DNA from: an uncultured Oscillibacter sp.
GTDB taxonomy: Bacteria > Bacillota > Clostridia > Oscillospirales > Oscillospiraceae
NCBI GenBank assembly: GCA_910576865.1
Contig: CAJTKE010000002.1
Coordinates: forward strand, 135,060-199,059
DNA: 64,000 nucleotides
Direction: 5' to 3'
Below are positions 49,805 through 57,303 of this stretch, piece after piece (position 1 is the first letter of the stretch; every line of letters starts with the position of its first letter). The position numbers and the translations under genes were made by a program. The notes under the pieces were generated by a model. It made no database searches. It saw only the letters and a list, made by a program, of their open reading frames with translations, and was not told where the DNA came from.

Positions 49805-50737
49805 ATGTATTCTTTGCAGCAGATCAACGAGGCCGTCCGGAGGGACCCCGCCGCCTTCGCCCTGGAGTGCGACGCGCTGTTTGAGAAGAAGGTGGAGGAC
49901 GCCGCCGCCAGAATCGCGGACCACCGGGCGGAGTCCCACATCATCCTTCTCTCCGGCCCCTCCGGCTCCGGGAAGACCACCACCGCCCTGAAAATCGAGG
50001 AGAAGCTGGTGGAGATGGGCATCGAGACCCACACCGTCTCCATGGACAACTACTTCAAGACCATGGACCCGGAGACCTTCCCCCGGAACCGGGAGGGGGC
50101 CATTGACTACGAGTCCCCCTTCTGCCTGGACGTGGACCTTCTGAGCCAGCACTTCGCCATGCTGGACCGGGGGGAGCTGATTCACGTCCCCAAGTACGAG
50201 TTCGCCCGGCAGATGCGCTCGGACACCTTCTCCCGGCCCATGCGCCTGGGGAAGGACGACATGGTGATCTTCGAGGGCATCCACGCCCTGAACGACATCA
50301 TCGTGGGGAAGAACCCCCGGGCCTTCAAGCTCTATATCGCCGCCCGCAGCGACATTCTGGACGGGGACGGGACCCTGGTCTTCGACAAGTCCTGGGTCCG
50401 CCTGTGCCGCCGCATCGTCCGGGACTTCAAGTTCCGGGGCAGCGACGCGGACTTCACCCTCAAGCTGTGGGAGAACGTGCGCCGGGGGGAGCGGCTGTAT
50501 ATCTCCCCCTACAAGGAGAACGCGGACCTTATGTTTGATTCCTCCCTGCCCCTCAGCGCCAGCGCCCTGAAGCCCTTCGTGGTCCCCCTGCTGGAGGAGC
50601 TTCCCCGGGGGAGGTATCCGGTGGCGGAGGACATCCTCCGGGCCCTGGAGAGAATCGAGGCGCTGGACGAGGCGTATATCCCCGCCAAATCCCTGTCCCG
50701 GGAGTTCATCGGCGGAAGCCCCTATGACAACCACTGA
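49805..50737 (+). CDS. Nucleoside (uridine) kinase family protein
   Basis: 310 residues. P-loop LSGPSGSGKTTTALKIEEKL (near 49-68), then SMDNYFKTMDPETFPRN and FEGIHALND (Walker B-like), the pattern of PRK/uridine kinase family proteins of the YheN-free clostridial type with an N-terminal helical segment. Likely phosphorylates uridine/cytidine but a phosphoribulokinase-type substrate is not excluded. ATG 49805 follows hemZ by 4 bases. The stop TGA is the first three bases of dispersed element copy B. Confidence 0.88.
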   Translation: MYSLQQINEAVRRDPAAFALECDALFEKKVEDAAARIADHRAESHIILLSGPSGSGKTTTALKIEEKLVEMGIETHTVSMDNYFKTMDPETFPRNREGAIDYESPFCLDVDLLSQHFAMLDRGELIHVPKYEFARQMRSDTFSRPMRLGKDDMVIFEGIHALNDIIVGKNPRAFKLYIAARSDILDGDGTLVFDKSWVRLCRRIVRDFKFRGSDADFTLKLWENVRRGERLYISPYKENADLMFDSSLPLSASALKPFVVPLLEELPRGRYPVAEDILRALERIEALDEAYIPAKSLSREFIGGSPYDNH

Positions 50738-50823
50738 CTTTTCTTGAAAGAAAAGTCAGCAAAAGAACTTTAGCTCGCTCTGGTAGTCTGGTGGTATACC
50801 AAGCCGGAGCGACGGCAACGCAG
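50735..50823 (+). repeat. Dispersed element, copy B (89 bp)
   Basis: Starts TGACTTTTCTTGAA, whose TGA is the kinase stop codon, then AAGAAAAGTCA, GCAAAAGAACTTTAGC, an outer stem TCGCTCTGG / CCGGAGCGA around a variable hairpin, ending GCGACGGCAACGCAG. Same orientation relative to its gene as copy A. The TGA...TCA ends here against TAA...TTA in copy A are a compensatory pair in the first hairpin. Confidence 0.85.
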
Positions 50824-50859
50824 ATGAAGCAAGACGTCAGAATAGAAAGGAGCGGCACT

Positions 50860-51261
50860 ATGAGCAAACAGGAAAAGTTCTATGACCTGCTGGACAGCCT
50901 CCGCACCGGCGTGGAGGCGGCGGGGACCCTGGCCCTGGGGACCCTGGGCCTTGCCTGCGAGGGGGCGGAAAAGATCGCGGAGGGCGTGAAGCTCCGCTAT
51001 CAGGCCGCCCGCGTGGAGGGCGAGGTGGACGGCAAGCTGATGGAGGCCGGGGAGATGGTCTACGCCACCCACACCGGCAATCCCACGGAGTCCGGGGAGC
51101 TGCTGGAAAAGCTCCGGGAGATCGACGAGCTGAAGGCCCGTCTGGCGGAGCTGAACGAGACCCTGGGCCGCACGCCGGAGGACGCCGTGTGCCCGAGCTG
51201 CGGCGAGGCCGTGGAGGAGGGCGACCGCTTCTGCCGCGCCTGCGGCGAAAAGCTGGACTGA
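50860..51261 (+). CDS. Zinc-ribbon protein with helical N-terminus
   Basis: 133 residues. Residues 1-105 are helical (YDLLDSLRTGVEAAGTLALG ... LREIDELKARLAELNETLG, the last part coiled-coil). The C-terminus has a zinc ribbon CPSCGEAVEEGDRFCRACGEKL (two Cys-x-x-Cys knuckles, split here for length: CPSC and CRAC). Function unknown; such ribbons bind nucleic acid or protein. GAAAGGAG precedes ATG 50860. 11 bp before the purine nucleoside phosphorylase gene. Confidence 0.82.
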   Translation: MSKQEKFYDLLDSLRTGVEAAGTLALGTLGLACEGAEKIAEGVKLRYQAARVEGEVDGKLMEAGEMVYATHTGNPTESGELLEKLREIDELKARLAELNETLGRTPEDAVCPSCGEAVEEGDRFCRACGEKLD

Positions 51262-51272
51262 GGAGGACGGAC

Positions 51273-52100
51273 ATGGAATTCTACACGTATCAACAGGTCC
51301 AGGAGAGCGCCCGTGCCCTCCGGGAGAAGCTGAACGGCTTTCAGCCCCGGGTCCTGCTGATCCTGGGCTCCGGCCTGGGGGCCCTGGCGGACGAGGTGGA
51401 GAGCCCCGTCGCCGTGCCCTATTCGGAGGTCCCCCACATGAAGCACTCCACCGCCCCCGGCCACAAGGGCCAATTCCTCTTCGGGAAGCTGGCGGGGAAG
51501 GACGTGGCGGTCATGCAGGGCCGGCTCCACACCTACGAGGGCTGGTCCTTCGCCGACACGGCCTATCCCGTCCGGGTGGCCCGGGCCCTGGGCGCCGGCA
51601 CCCTGGTGGTGACCAACGCCGCCGGGACGGTGAACACCGCCTGGACCGTGGGGGACATCATGCTGATCACGGACCACATCAAGCTCTTCGGCGTCAGCCC
51701 CCTCTGCGGGCCCAACCTGGACGAGCTGGGCCCCCGCTTCCCGGACATGAGCCACGTCTACACCCCGGCCCTCCGGGAGAAGGCCCGGGACGCCGCCCGG
51801 GCCCAGGGCCTGAATCTGAGGGAGGGCGTCTACATGTTCTTCCCCGGCCCCCAGTACGAGACCCCGGCGGAGGTGAGGGCGGCCCGGATCCTGGGCGCGG
51901 ACGCCGTGGGCATGTCCACGGTGCCGGAGGCCATCGCCGCCGCCCACTGCGGCATGGAGGTCCTGGGCTTCACCCTGTGCACCAACATGGCGGCGGGAGT
52001 GCTGCCTCAGCCCCTCTCCGGCGAGGAGGTCATCGCGGCGGGAGAGGCCGCGGGCCCCAGGTTCACCGCCCTGGTGAAGGGCTGCCTGGAGCGGTTCTGA
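51273..52100 (+). CDS. Purine nucleoside phosphorylase (PNP I, trimeric type)
   Basis: Phosphorolysis of guanosine/inosine for purine salvage. 275 residues. Signatures: LILGSGLGALADEV near 30, GHKGQFLFGKL, QGRLHTYEG near 84, VTNAAGTVN near 112, GPQYETPAEVRAARILGADAVGMSTVPEA near 190-218 (motif spans GPQYETPAE and GMSTVPE). GAGGAGGACGG precedes ATG 51273. Confidence 0.94.
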   Translation: MEFYTYQQVQESARALREKLNGFQPRVLLILGSGLGALADEVESPVAVPYSEVPHMKHSTAPGHKGQFLFGKLAGKDVAVMQGRLHTYEGWSFADTAYPVRVARALGAGTLVVTNAAGTVNTAWTVGDIMLITDHIKLFGVSPLCGPNLDELGPRFPDMSHVYTPALREKARDAARAQGLNLREGVYMFFPGPQYETPAEVRAARILGADAVGMSTVPEAIAAAHCGMEVLGFTLCTNMAAGVLPQPLSGEEVIAAGEAAGPRFTALVKGCLERF

Positions 52101-52185
52101 GGAGCTGAAAGGGCGGGGCGCGCCGCCGGGAGGGAATCTGGTCTAAGGCGGGTCCCGGTCCCATAGAGTGGACAATGGGGCCCCT

Positions 52186-52209
52186 CACGGGCTGTCCGTG
52201 AATCTTTTT
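52186..52209 (+). terminator. Weak terminator-like hairpin before the flippase gene
   Basis: CACGG / CCGTG, 5 bp stem, then AATCTTTTT. May reduce read-through from the PNP transcript. Confidence 0.4.
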
Positions 52210-52232
52210 GAGGATTCGAGGTTATGCTTTTC

Positions 52233-53840
52233 ATGTCAACTAAGAAGAAACAGTCTTTTCTGGGCGGCGCGGCCATCCTGGCCTCGGCGGTGGCCATCGT
52301 GAAGATTCTGGGCGCGGTGTACAAGATTCCCTTCGGGAACATCGTCGGCCCCGAGGGGCAGACCTATTTCAACGTGGCGTACAACATCTACAACGTCCTG
52401 CTGACCATCTCCACCGCCGGCCTTCCCCTGGCCATCTCCAAGCTCACCAGCCAGGCCCACACCCAGGGCCGGGAGAACCAGAAGCGGAAGATTTTCTCCA
52501 CGGCCATCTGGCTCTTCTTCGCCATGGGTCTGGTGGGGTCCCTGCTGATGTTCTTCGGCGCGAGACAGCTGGCGGCGTTCATGAACGAGCCCCTGGGCTA
52601 CTGGCCCATCCGGGCCCTGGCCCCGGCGGTGTTCTGCGTGTGTCTCCTGGCCTGCATGCGGGGCTACACCCAGGGCCAGGGGAACATGACCCCCACCGCC
52701 GTCTCCCAGATTCTGGAGGCCCTGTGCAAGCTGACCCTGGGTCTGGCCCTGGCCTGGTACTTCCTCAAGCTGGGAATGGGCCTGGATATAGCCGCCGCCG
52801 GGGCCATCCTGGGCGTCACCGCCGGGACCTTCCTGTCCCTGCTGTACCTGATTTTCTACCTTCTGCGCCACCGGGACCGGCGGACCTCCCTGGACGTGCC
52901 CGACGGCGGCGGGAAGCTGATGCGCCAGATTCTGGCCATCGGCATCCCCATCACCCTGAGCAACTCGGCCATGAGCATCATCACCCTGGTGGACACCAAG
53001 ATCGTCCTGGGGCGGCTGCGGGACATCCCCGCCCTGGCGGACTCGGCGGCGGAGCTCTTCGGCCAGTACACCTTCGGCATGAACCTCATCAACCTGCCGC
53101 CCTCCTTCGTGTTCCCGGTGACCATGAGCCTGATTCCCTTCGCGGCGGCGGCGCTGACCCGCCGGGACCACGCGGAGGCGGGGCGCATCGTCTCCTCCGG
53201 CTTCCGGATCGTGGCGGTGCTGGCCATCCCCGCCGGGGTTGGCCTGAGCGTGGTGGGCGGTCCGGCGCTGGTGATGCTCTATCCCAAGCGCTACGCGGAC
53301 GCCCTCGCCGCGGGGCCCCACATGCGCTGGCTGGGCCTCGCCTGCATCTTCATGTGCCTGATGAACCTGACCAACGTGATTTTACAGACCTACGGCAAGG
53401 AGATGATTCCCATCTGGACGGTGATCGCCGGAGGCGTCACGAAGGTGGTCATGAACTACATCCTGGTGGGAAACCCGGCCATCAACATCCACGGCGCGCC
53501 CGTCTCCACCCTCTGCTGCTACGGGGTAATCGTGGGCCTGAACCTGATCTTCGTCTGGAAGTACTCCCCGGAGAAGCCCCATTACCTCCAGATCTTCGTC
53601 AAGCCGGTCATCGCCTCCGCCCTCATGGGCGGCGCGGTCTGGGCGGTCCACGGCTTCGTGAGCCGGGCCCTGTCGGGGCGCTCCGCCTATGGGGCCAACG
53701 CCGTGGCGACCCTCATCGGCATCCTGGCGGGGGTGGTCGTGTACGCCATTCTGGTGGTGGCGATGCGGATTCTCCGTGCGGAGGACCTGAAAACGATGCC
53801 CCATGGGGAGAGACTGGCGAAATTGTTGCATTTGCGCTAA
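52233..53840 (+). CDS. SpoVB/MurJ-like polysaccharide flippase (YabM-type)
   Basis: 535 residues, about 14 membrane helices, MOP-superfamily (SpoVB/Polysacc_synt) lipid-linked oligosaccharide exporter. Seen: KILGAVYKIPFGNIVGPEGQ at the N-terminus, NVLLTISTAGLPLAISKL, ACMRGYTQGQGNMTPTAVSQ near 140 and GIPITLSNSAMSIITLVDT near 240. ATG 52233 with GAGGTTAT upstream; an ATG at 52224 is a close alternative. Gene order with mazG-rqcP-yabP-yabQ-divIC-yabR matches Bacillus yabM-yabR, supporting a spore/cell wall role. Confidence 0.88.
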   Translation: MSTKKKQSFLGGAAILASAVAIVKILGAVYKIPFGNIVGPEGQTYFNVAYNIYNVLLTISTAGLPLAISKLTSQAHTQGRENQKRKIFSTAIWLFFAMGLVGSLLMFFGARQLAAFMNEPLGYWPIRALAPAVFCVCLLACMRGYTQGQGNMTPTAVSQILEALCKLTLGLALAWYFLKLGMGLDIAAAGAILGVTAGTFLSLLYLIFYLLRHRDRRTSLDVPDGGGKLMRQILAIGIPITLSNSAMSIITLVDTKIVLGRLRDIPALADSAAELFGQYTFGMNLINLPPSFVFPVTMSLIPFAAAALTRRDHAEAGRIVSSGFRIVAVLAIPAGVGLSVVGGPALVMLYPKRYADALAAGPHMRWLGLACIFMCLMNLTNVILQTYGKEMIPIWTVIAGGVTKVVMNYILVGNPAINIHGAPVSTLCCYGVIVGLNLIFVWKYSPEKPHYLQIFVKPVIASALMGGAVWAVHGFVSRALSGRSAYGANAVATLIGILAGVVVYAILVVAMRILRAEDLKTMPHGERLAKLLHLR

Positions 53841-53917
53841 AACGTGCCCGATTCTGGTAAATAATATGGAAACATCTCAACTTTTTTCTCGAAATTTCTT
53901 GCAAAGGCGGGCAATCT

Positions 53918-54721
53918 ATGGTAGATTTTCAAAGTAAGAGCCGCTACGGCTGGGAGGACTTTCTGGAAATCATGCGGCTGCTCCGGGCGCCGGGGGGCTG
54001 TCCCTGGGACGCGGAGCAGACCCACGGGTCCATCCGCCGGAACTTCCTGGAGGAGACTTACGAGGCCCTGGACGCCATCGACCGGGATGACCCGGCGGGC
54101 ATGTGCGAGGAGCTGGGGGACGTGCTGATGCAGGTGGCGTTCCACACCCAGATCGAGGCGGAGCGGGGCCGGTTCACCATGGACGACGTGGTGGACGGCG
54201 TGGCGCAGAAGCTGGTGTACCGGCATCCCCATGTCTTCGGCACCGTGGAGGTGGCGGACAGCCGGGAGGTTCTGGTGAACTGGGAGGCCCTGAAGCGGAA
54301 GGAGAAGTCCCAGACCACCACCGCCGACGCCATCGAGGCCGTACCCCATACCCTGCCCGCCCTCTGGCGGGCGGAGAAGATCGGCTCGAAAACCGCCAAG
54401 GCGGGCTTCGACTGGTCCGGCCCCCTCAGCGCCCTGGGCAAGCTGGAGGAGGAGGTCCGGGAGCTGCGGCAGGCCCTGGAGGCCGGCGCGGCGGCGGACG
54501 GGCCCCACGGCGTCCGGGAGGAGCTGGGGGACCTGCTCTTCATCACCGCCAAGGTGGCCCAGATGTCCGGCGTGGACCCGGAGGACGCCCTTCACCGGGC
54601 CTGCGACAAGTTCGACCGGCGTTTCCGCCGGGTGGAGGACCTGGCGGACAAGCCCCTGGGCGAATACGCCGAGGCGGAGCTGGTGGAGCTTTGGAAATCC
54701 GCAAAAAAAGAGGAGTCTTAA
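53918..54721 (+). CDS. mazG: Nucleoside triphosphate pyrophosphohydrolase MazG (YabN-type)
   Basis: House-cleaning NTP pyrophosphatase. 267 residues with two MazG-type domains: EELGDVLMQVAFHTQIEAERG near 70-90 and EELGDLLFITAKVAQM near 202-217, each with the EExxE...ExxD metal-binding helices; early CPWDAEQTH. It lacks the N-terminal methylase domain of Bacillus YabN. Between the flippase and the HU gene. Confidence 0.94.
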   Translation: MVDFQSKSRYGWEDFLEIMRLLRAPGGCPWDAEQTHGSIRRNFLEETYEALDAIDRDDPAGMCEELGDVLMQVAFHTQIEAERGRFTMDDVVDGVAQKLVYRHPHVFGTVEVADSREVLVNWEALKRKEKSQTTTADAIEAVPHTLPALWRAEKIGSKTAKAGFDWSGPLSALGKLEEEVRELRQALEAGAAADGPHGVREELGDLLFITAKVAQMSGVDPEDALHRACDKFDRRFRRVEDLADKPLGEYAEAELVELWKSAKKEES

Positions 54722-54746
54722 CACGCGATTGCGTTAAGAATATAGA
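54718..54746 (+). promoter_or_regulatory. Promoter of the HU gene with internal inverted repeat
   Basis: -35 TTAACA (54718-54723), 17 bp spacer, -10 TATAGA (54741-54746). CTTAACAC / GCGTTAAG (54717-54738, 7 of 8 pairs) spans -35 to spacer. Confidence 0.55.
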
Positions 54747-54775
54747 ACACAAATGATTTCAGGAGGATACCATTC

Positions 54776-55051
54776 ATGAACAAAGCTGAACTGATCAATG
54801 TCGTTTCCGAGGCCGCGGAGGTCTCCAAAAAAGACGCCGAGGCCGTTATCACCGCCACGCTGGACGCCATCACCGATGCCCTGAAGGATGGGGAGAAGGT
54901 CCAGCTGGTGGGTTTTGGCTCCTTTGAGGTCAAGAAGCGGGCCGCCCGGGTGGGCCGGAACCCCAAGACCAAGGAGCCCATTGACATTCCCGCCTCCACC
55001 GTGCCCGTGTTCAAGGCCGGCAAGGTGCTGAAGGACATGGTGGGCGGCTGA
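54776..55051 (+). CDS. hup: HU family DNA-binding protein
   Basis: Histone-like nucleoid protein, dimeric. 91 residues, standard. Opens MNKAELINVVSEAAEVSKKD, then FGSFEVKKRAARVGRNPKT (the DNA-gripping arm with the Arg/Pro tip) and IPASTVPVFKAGKVLKD. GGAGGATACC precedes ATG 54776. It has its own promoter and terminator, and sits between mazG and rqcP where Bacillus has none. Confidence 0.96.
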   Translation: MNKAELINVVSEAAEVSKKDAEAVITATLDAITDALKDGEKVQLVGFGSFEVKKRAARVGRNPKTKEPIDIPASTVPVFKAGKVLKDMVGG

Positions 55052-55060
55052 GCCTTCCCG

Positions 55061-55092
55061 AACTGCCGGCGTCCGCCGGCAGTTTATTTTTC
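55061..55092 (+). terminator. Terminator after hup
   Basis: CTGCCGGC / GCCGGCAG, 8 bp perfect stem, then TTTATTTTT. Confidence 0.88.
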
Positions 55093-55112
55093 CGACGAAA
55101 GGAGGGCGCGCC

Positions 55113-55355
55113 ATGCGCCTGGACAAATACCTCAAGGTTTCCCGCCTCATCAAGCGGAGGACCATGGCCAACGAGGCCTGTGACAACGGGCTGGTGTCCG
55201 TCAACGGCCGGCCCGCCCGGGCCTCTTACGAGGTGAAGGTGGGGGACCGGATCTCCCTCCGCCTGGGGGCCCGGGAGGTGACGGTGGAAGTGCTGTCCGT
55301 CCAGGAGACGGTCCGGCAGGCCGACGCCGCCGCCCTTTACAAGCAGGTTTTTTAG
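55113..55355 (+). CDS. rqcP: S4-domain RNA-binding protein RqcP (YabO/HslR-like)
   Basis: 80 residues. S4 RNA-binding fold: MRLDKYLKVSRLIKRRTMAN, CDNGLVSVNGRPARASYEVK, GDRISLRLG. In Bacillus RqcP works with RqcH in ribosome-associated quality control (Ala tailing of stalled nascent chains). GAAAGGAGGG precedes ATG 55113. Lies at the YabO position of the conserved cluster. Confidence 0.93.
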   Translation: MRLDKYLKVSRLIKRRTMANEACDNGLVSVNGRPARASYEVKVGDRISLRLGAREVTVEVLSVQETVRQADAAALYKQVF

Positions 55356-55357
55356 GT

Positions 55358-55388
55358 GGAATACTCTCCCTCCCGGCGGCATAGTCTT
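55358..55388 (+). promoter_or_regulatory. Possible sigma-E (mother cell) promoter of yabPQ
   Basis: GGAATACT (55358-55365), 14 bp spacer, CATAGTCTT (55380-55388); resembles a sigma-E -35 (with ATA) and -10 (CATAnnnT). Placement before yabP, which is sigma-E dependent in Bacillus, supports it. Confidence 0.4.
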
Positions 55389-55408
55389 TGGACAGGGAGG
55401 GACGAACC

Positions 55409-55687
55409 ATGAACGATTACACGGCACCCCAGACCGTCCACCGCCTGGAGCTGAACGGGCGGGAGAGCCTGACCGTCTCCGGCGTGGAGGACGTGGAGCG
55501 CTTCGACGAGACCGGCATCGTCATGTCCACCGCCGCCGGAACCCTGGTGGTGGCGGGGGAGGACCTGCACATCGGGAAGCTGTCCCTGGACGGGGGAGAG
55601 CTCCATGTGGACGGGAGGATCGACTCCCTGTCCTATGAGGACCAGGGCCCCGGCCGGGGCGGCTTCCTGGGCCGCCTGTTCGGCTGA
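55409..55687 (+). CDS. yabP: Sporulation protein YabP
   Basis: 92 residues, predicted beta-rich YabP/YqfC fold: HRLELNGRESLTVSGVEDVERFDE, TAAGTLVVAGEDLHIGKLSLDGG. Needed for spore formation in Clostridia by analogy with Bacillus yabP, mother-cell expressed. GGGAGGGACG precedes ATG 55409. Immediately followed by yabQ. Confidence 0.92.
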   Translation: MNDYTAPQTVHRLELNGRESLTVSGVEDVERFDETGIVMSTAAGTLVVAGEDLHIGKLSLDGGELHVDGRIDSLSYEDQGPGRGGFLGRLFG

Positions 55688-55689
55688 GG

Positions 55690-56355
55690 ATGGGCGTCCA
55701 GGCGTCCCGGCAGCTGCTGGTGTTCGGGCAGTCCATCCTCTTGGGGCTGTCCGCCGGGCTGCTGTACGATCTGCTGCGCCCGTTCCGGGTCCGAGCCCCC
55801 CGGTTCACCGCCGCGCTGGATGGGGCCTACTGCCTGACGGTGGGAAGCGCCATGTTCCTTTTTCTCCTGCGCCGGGGCTCGGGGCAGCTCCGGGGCTTTG
55901 TGCTGGTGGGATTTCTGGGGGGCGCGGTGCTGTTTTTCTGCGCCTTTTCGGAGTTTCTGCGGCCTTTATGGGGGTTTTGGGCGGATACGCTGGCTTTTTT
56001 GTGGCGGCTGCTGTGCCTGCCGCTGCGGTGGGCGGGAAATTTTTATAAAAAAACTCTCCGTCAGGGAAAAAACCTCTTTTATTTTTGGCGCAAATGCTTT
56101 ACAATAAGAAAAAGTGGGTTCAGGCCCGGGAAGGGGGACGGCGGATATGGCCAAGCAAAGAAAAACGCCAAAAGCGGTCAAGCTGCGCACGGGTCTTTTG
56201 ACAAAGCTGCTGATCGTGGTCCTGCTGGCCGCGCTGGCCTGCGAGGCGTTCACCCTGCGGGAAAAGGTATCCGGCGCGGAGGCGGAAAAGGCCAGGATCG
56301 CCGCCCTGGTGGAGGGCAAGCGTCAGGAGAACGACGCCCTGCAGGCGGACATTGA
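55690..56355 (+). CDS. yabQ: Spore cortex biosynthesis protein YabQ, frame overlapping divIC
   Basis: Membrane protein required for spore cortex in Bacillus. Residues 1-150 look genuine: QLLVFGQSILLGLSAGLLYDLLRPFR, four or five membrane helices, then basic FYKKTLRQGKNLFYFWRK. From about 150 the frame runs through the divIC coding region and becomes low-quality Gly/Arg sequence; the stop is at 56353-56355, a 209 bp overlap with divIC. Typical clostridial YabQ ends after the basic stretch, so the natural end may have been lost. Starts 2 bases after yabP. Confidence 0.8.
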   Translation: MGVQASRQLLVFGQSILLGLSAGLLYDLLRPFRVRAPRFTAALDGAYCLTVGSAMFLFLLRRGSGQLRGFVLVGFLGGAVLFFCAFSEFLRPLWGFWADTLAFLWRLLCLPLRWAGNFYKKTLRQGKNLFYFWRKCFTIRKSGFRPGKGDGGYGQAKKNAKSGQAAHGSFDKAADRGPAGRAGLRGVHPAGKGIRRGGGKGQDRRPGGGQASGERRPAGGH

Positions 56356-56449
56356 CGAGGGCTGCACACCGGAGAAGATGCAGGAGATCGCCCGTCGGGA
56401 GTTGGGCTGGGTCCTGCCCGGCGAGTACGTCTTCGAGGTGGGCAGCTGA
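56147..56449 (+). CDS. divIC: Septum formation initiator (DivIC/FtsB-like)
   Basis: Bitopic division protein of the FtsL-DivIB-DivIC complex. 100 residues: basic cytoplasmic N-terminus (MAKQRKTPKAVKL), one membrane helix (LLTKLLIVVLLAALACEAF), then an extracytoplasmic coiled coil (EAEKARIAALVEGKRQENDAL) and the closing MQEIARRELGWVLPGEYVFEV pattern. AAGGGGGACGG precedes ATG 56147. Its 5' two thirds overlap the yabQ frame. Confidence 0.9.
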   Translation: MAKQRKTPKAVKLRTGLLTKLLIVVLLAALACEAFTLREKVSGAEAEKARIAALVEGKRQENDALQADIDEGCTPEKMQEIARRELGWVLPGEYVFEVGS

Positions 56450-56497
56450 GAGCCGCGCGCACCCCGCGAATCAAGGGAAGGAGAAACTAAAAACCGT

Positions 56498-56977
56498 ATG
56501 GAGCTTCAGGTTGGGAGCATTCTGGAAGGCAAAGTCACCAGCATCATGAAATTCGGCGCTTTTGTGGCGCTGGAGGGAGGCGGCTCCGGGCTGGTACATA
56601 TCTCGGAGATCGCCAACACCTTTGTGGAGGACGTCCATGACCACCTCCAGACGGGGCAGGCCGTGAAGGTTCTGGTCCTGTCGGCGGAGAACGGAAGAGT
56701 GAACCTCTCCATCAAAAAGGCCCTGCCTCAGCAGGAGCGGCGGGCCCCCCGTCCCCCCAGGCCCGGCGCGGGCCCTCAGGGCGGCGGCCCCAAGCCGGCG
56801 GCGGCCCCCGGTTCCGTCCCGCCGCAGTTCCAGGGCCGGGGCAGGCCGGAACCCCTGCCCCCGTCGAGGGATCAGGCCTTCGAGGACAAGCTGAAGCGCT
56901 TCCTCTCCTCCTCCGAGGGGAAGATGGCGGATTTGAACCGCAGCATGGACGGCAAGCGGGGGAGAAGAAGGAGATAA
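56498..56977 (+). CDS. S1 domain RNA-binding protein (YabR-type)
   Basis: 159 residues. S1 OB-fold at 1-72 (VGSILEGKVTSIMKFGAFVAL, GLVHISEIANTFVEDVHDHL, VKVLVLSAENGRVNLSIKKA), then a disordered Pro/Gly/Arg linker (RAPRPPRPGAGPQGGGPK) and a helical end (AFEDKLKRFLSSSEGKMADL). Homologue of Bacillus YabR, next to divIC in the same order. The RBS AAGGAG is ~14 bases before ATG 56498, farther than usual. Confidence 0.9.
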   Translation: MELQVGSILEGKVTSIMKFGAFVALEGGGSGLVHISEIANTFVEDVHDHLQTGQAVKVLVLSAENGRVNLSIKKALPQQERRAPRPPRPGAGPQGGGPKPAAAPGSVPPQFQGRGRPEPLPPSRDQAFEDKLKRFLSSSEGKMADLNRSMDGKRGRRRR

Positions 56978-56980
56978 CGA

Positions 56981-57007
56981 AAACCGCCCGGAAACGGGCG
57001 GTTTTTT
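56981..57007 (+). terminator. Terminator after yabR
   Basis: AACCGCCCG / CGGGCGGTT, 9 bp perfect stem, GAAA loop, then TTTT. Confidence 0.92.
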
Positions 57008-57062
57008 CACGGCATAAAAAGGAGCCGCACGGCGGATTGCCATGCGGCCCAAGCGGGTGGGA

Positions 57063-57081
57063 TATTGGAAAGCTTCCAATA
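57063..57081. repeat. Inverted repeat upstream of hpf
   Basis: TATTGGAA-AGC-TTCCAATA, 8 bp arms with a 3 bp centre. The rest of 57008-57303 holds AT-rich leader without a gene; I could not place the hpf promoter with confidence. Confidence 0.5.
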
Positions 57082-57303
57082 GCATAGTACCACGGCTTCC
57101 AGGATTTGTAAATGAGAAGTTTTGTCGTTTCCCGATTTGTTTTGTCGAAATCCGCCGCCGGGCGGGTCGGTGGAAAGTTTTCGTGAACTTTATGAAAAAA
57201 CGCCGCTTTCCTCTTCCCATTTCAATACAAATATGTTATATTATACAAAAGGGCGCCGATGAAGTTCCCGCCGGCCCTTTTTCACACGAAAGGAGCGATC
57301 TCG

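Noticed and set aside
52101..52223. GC-rich gap before the flippase gene as a riboswitch or small RNA
   Set aside because: No conserved motif of a known class could be read; only a weak hairpin is listed.
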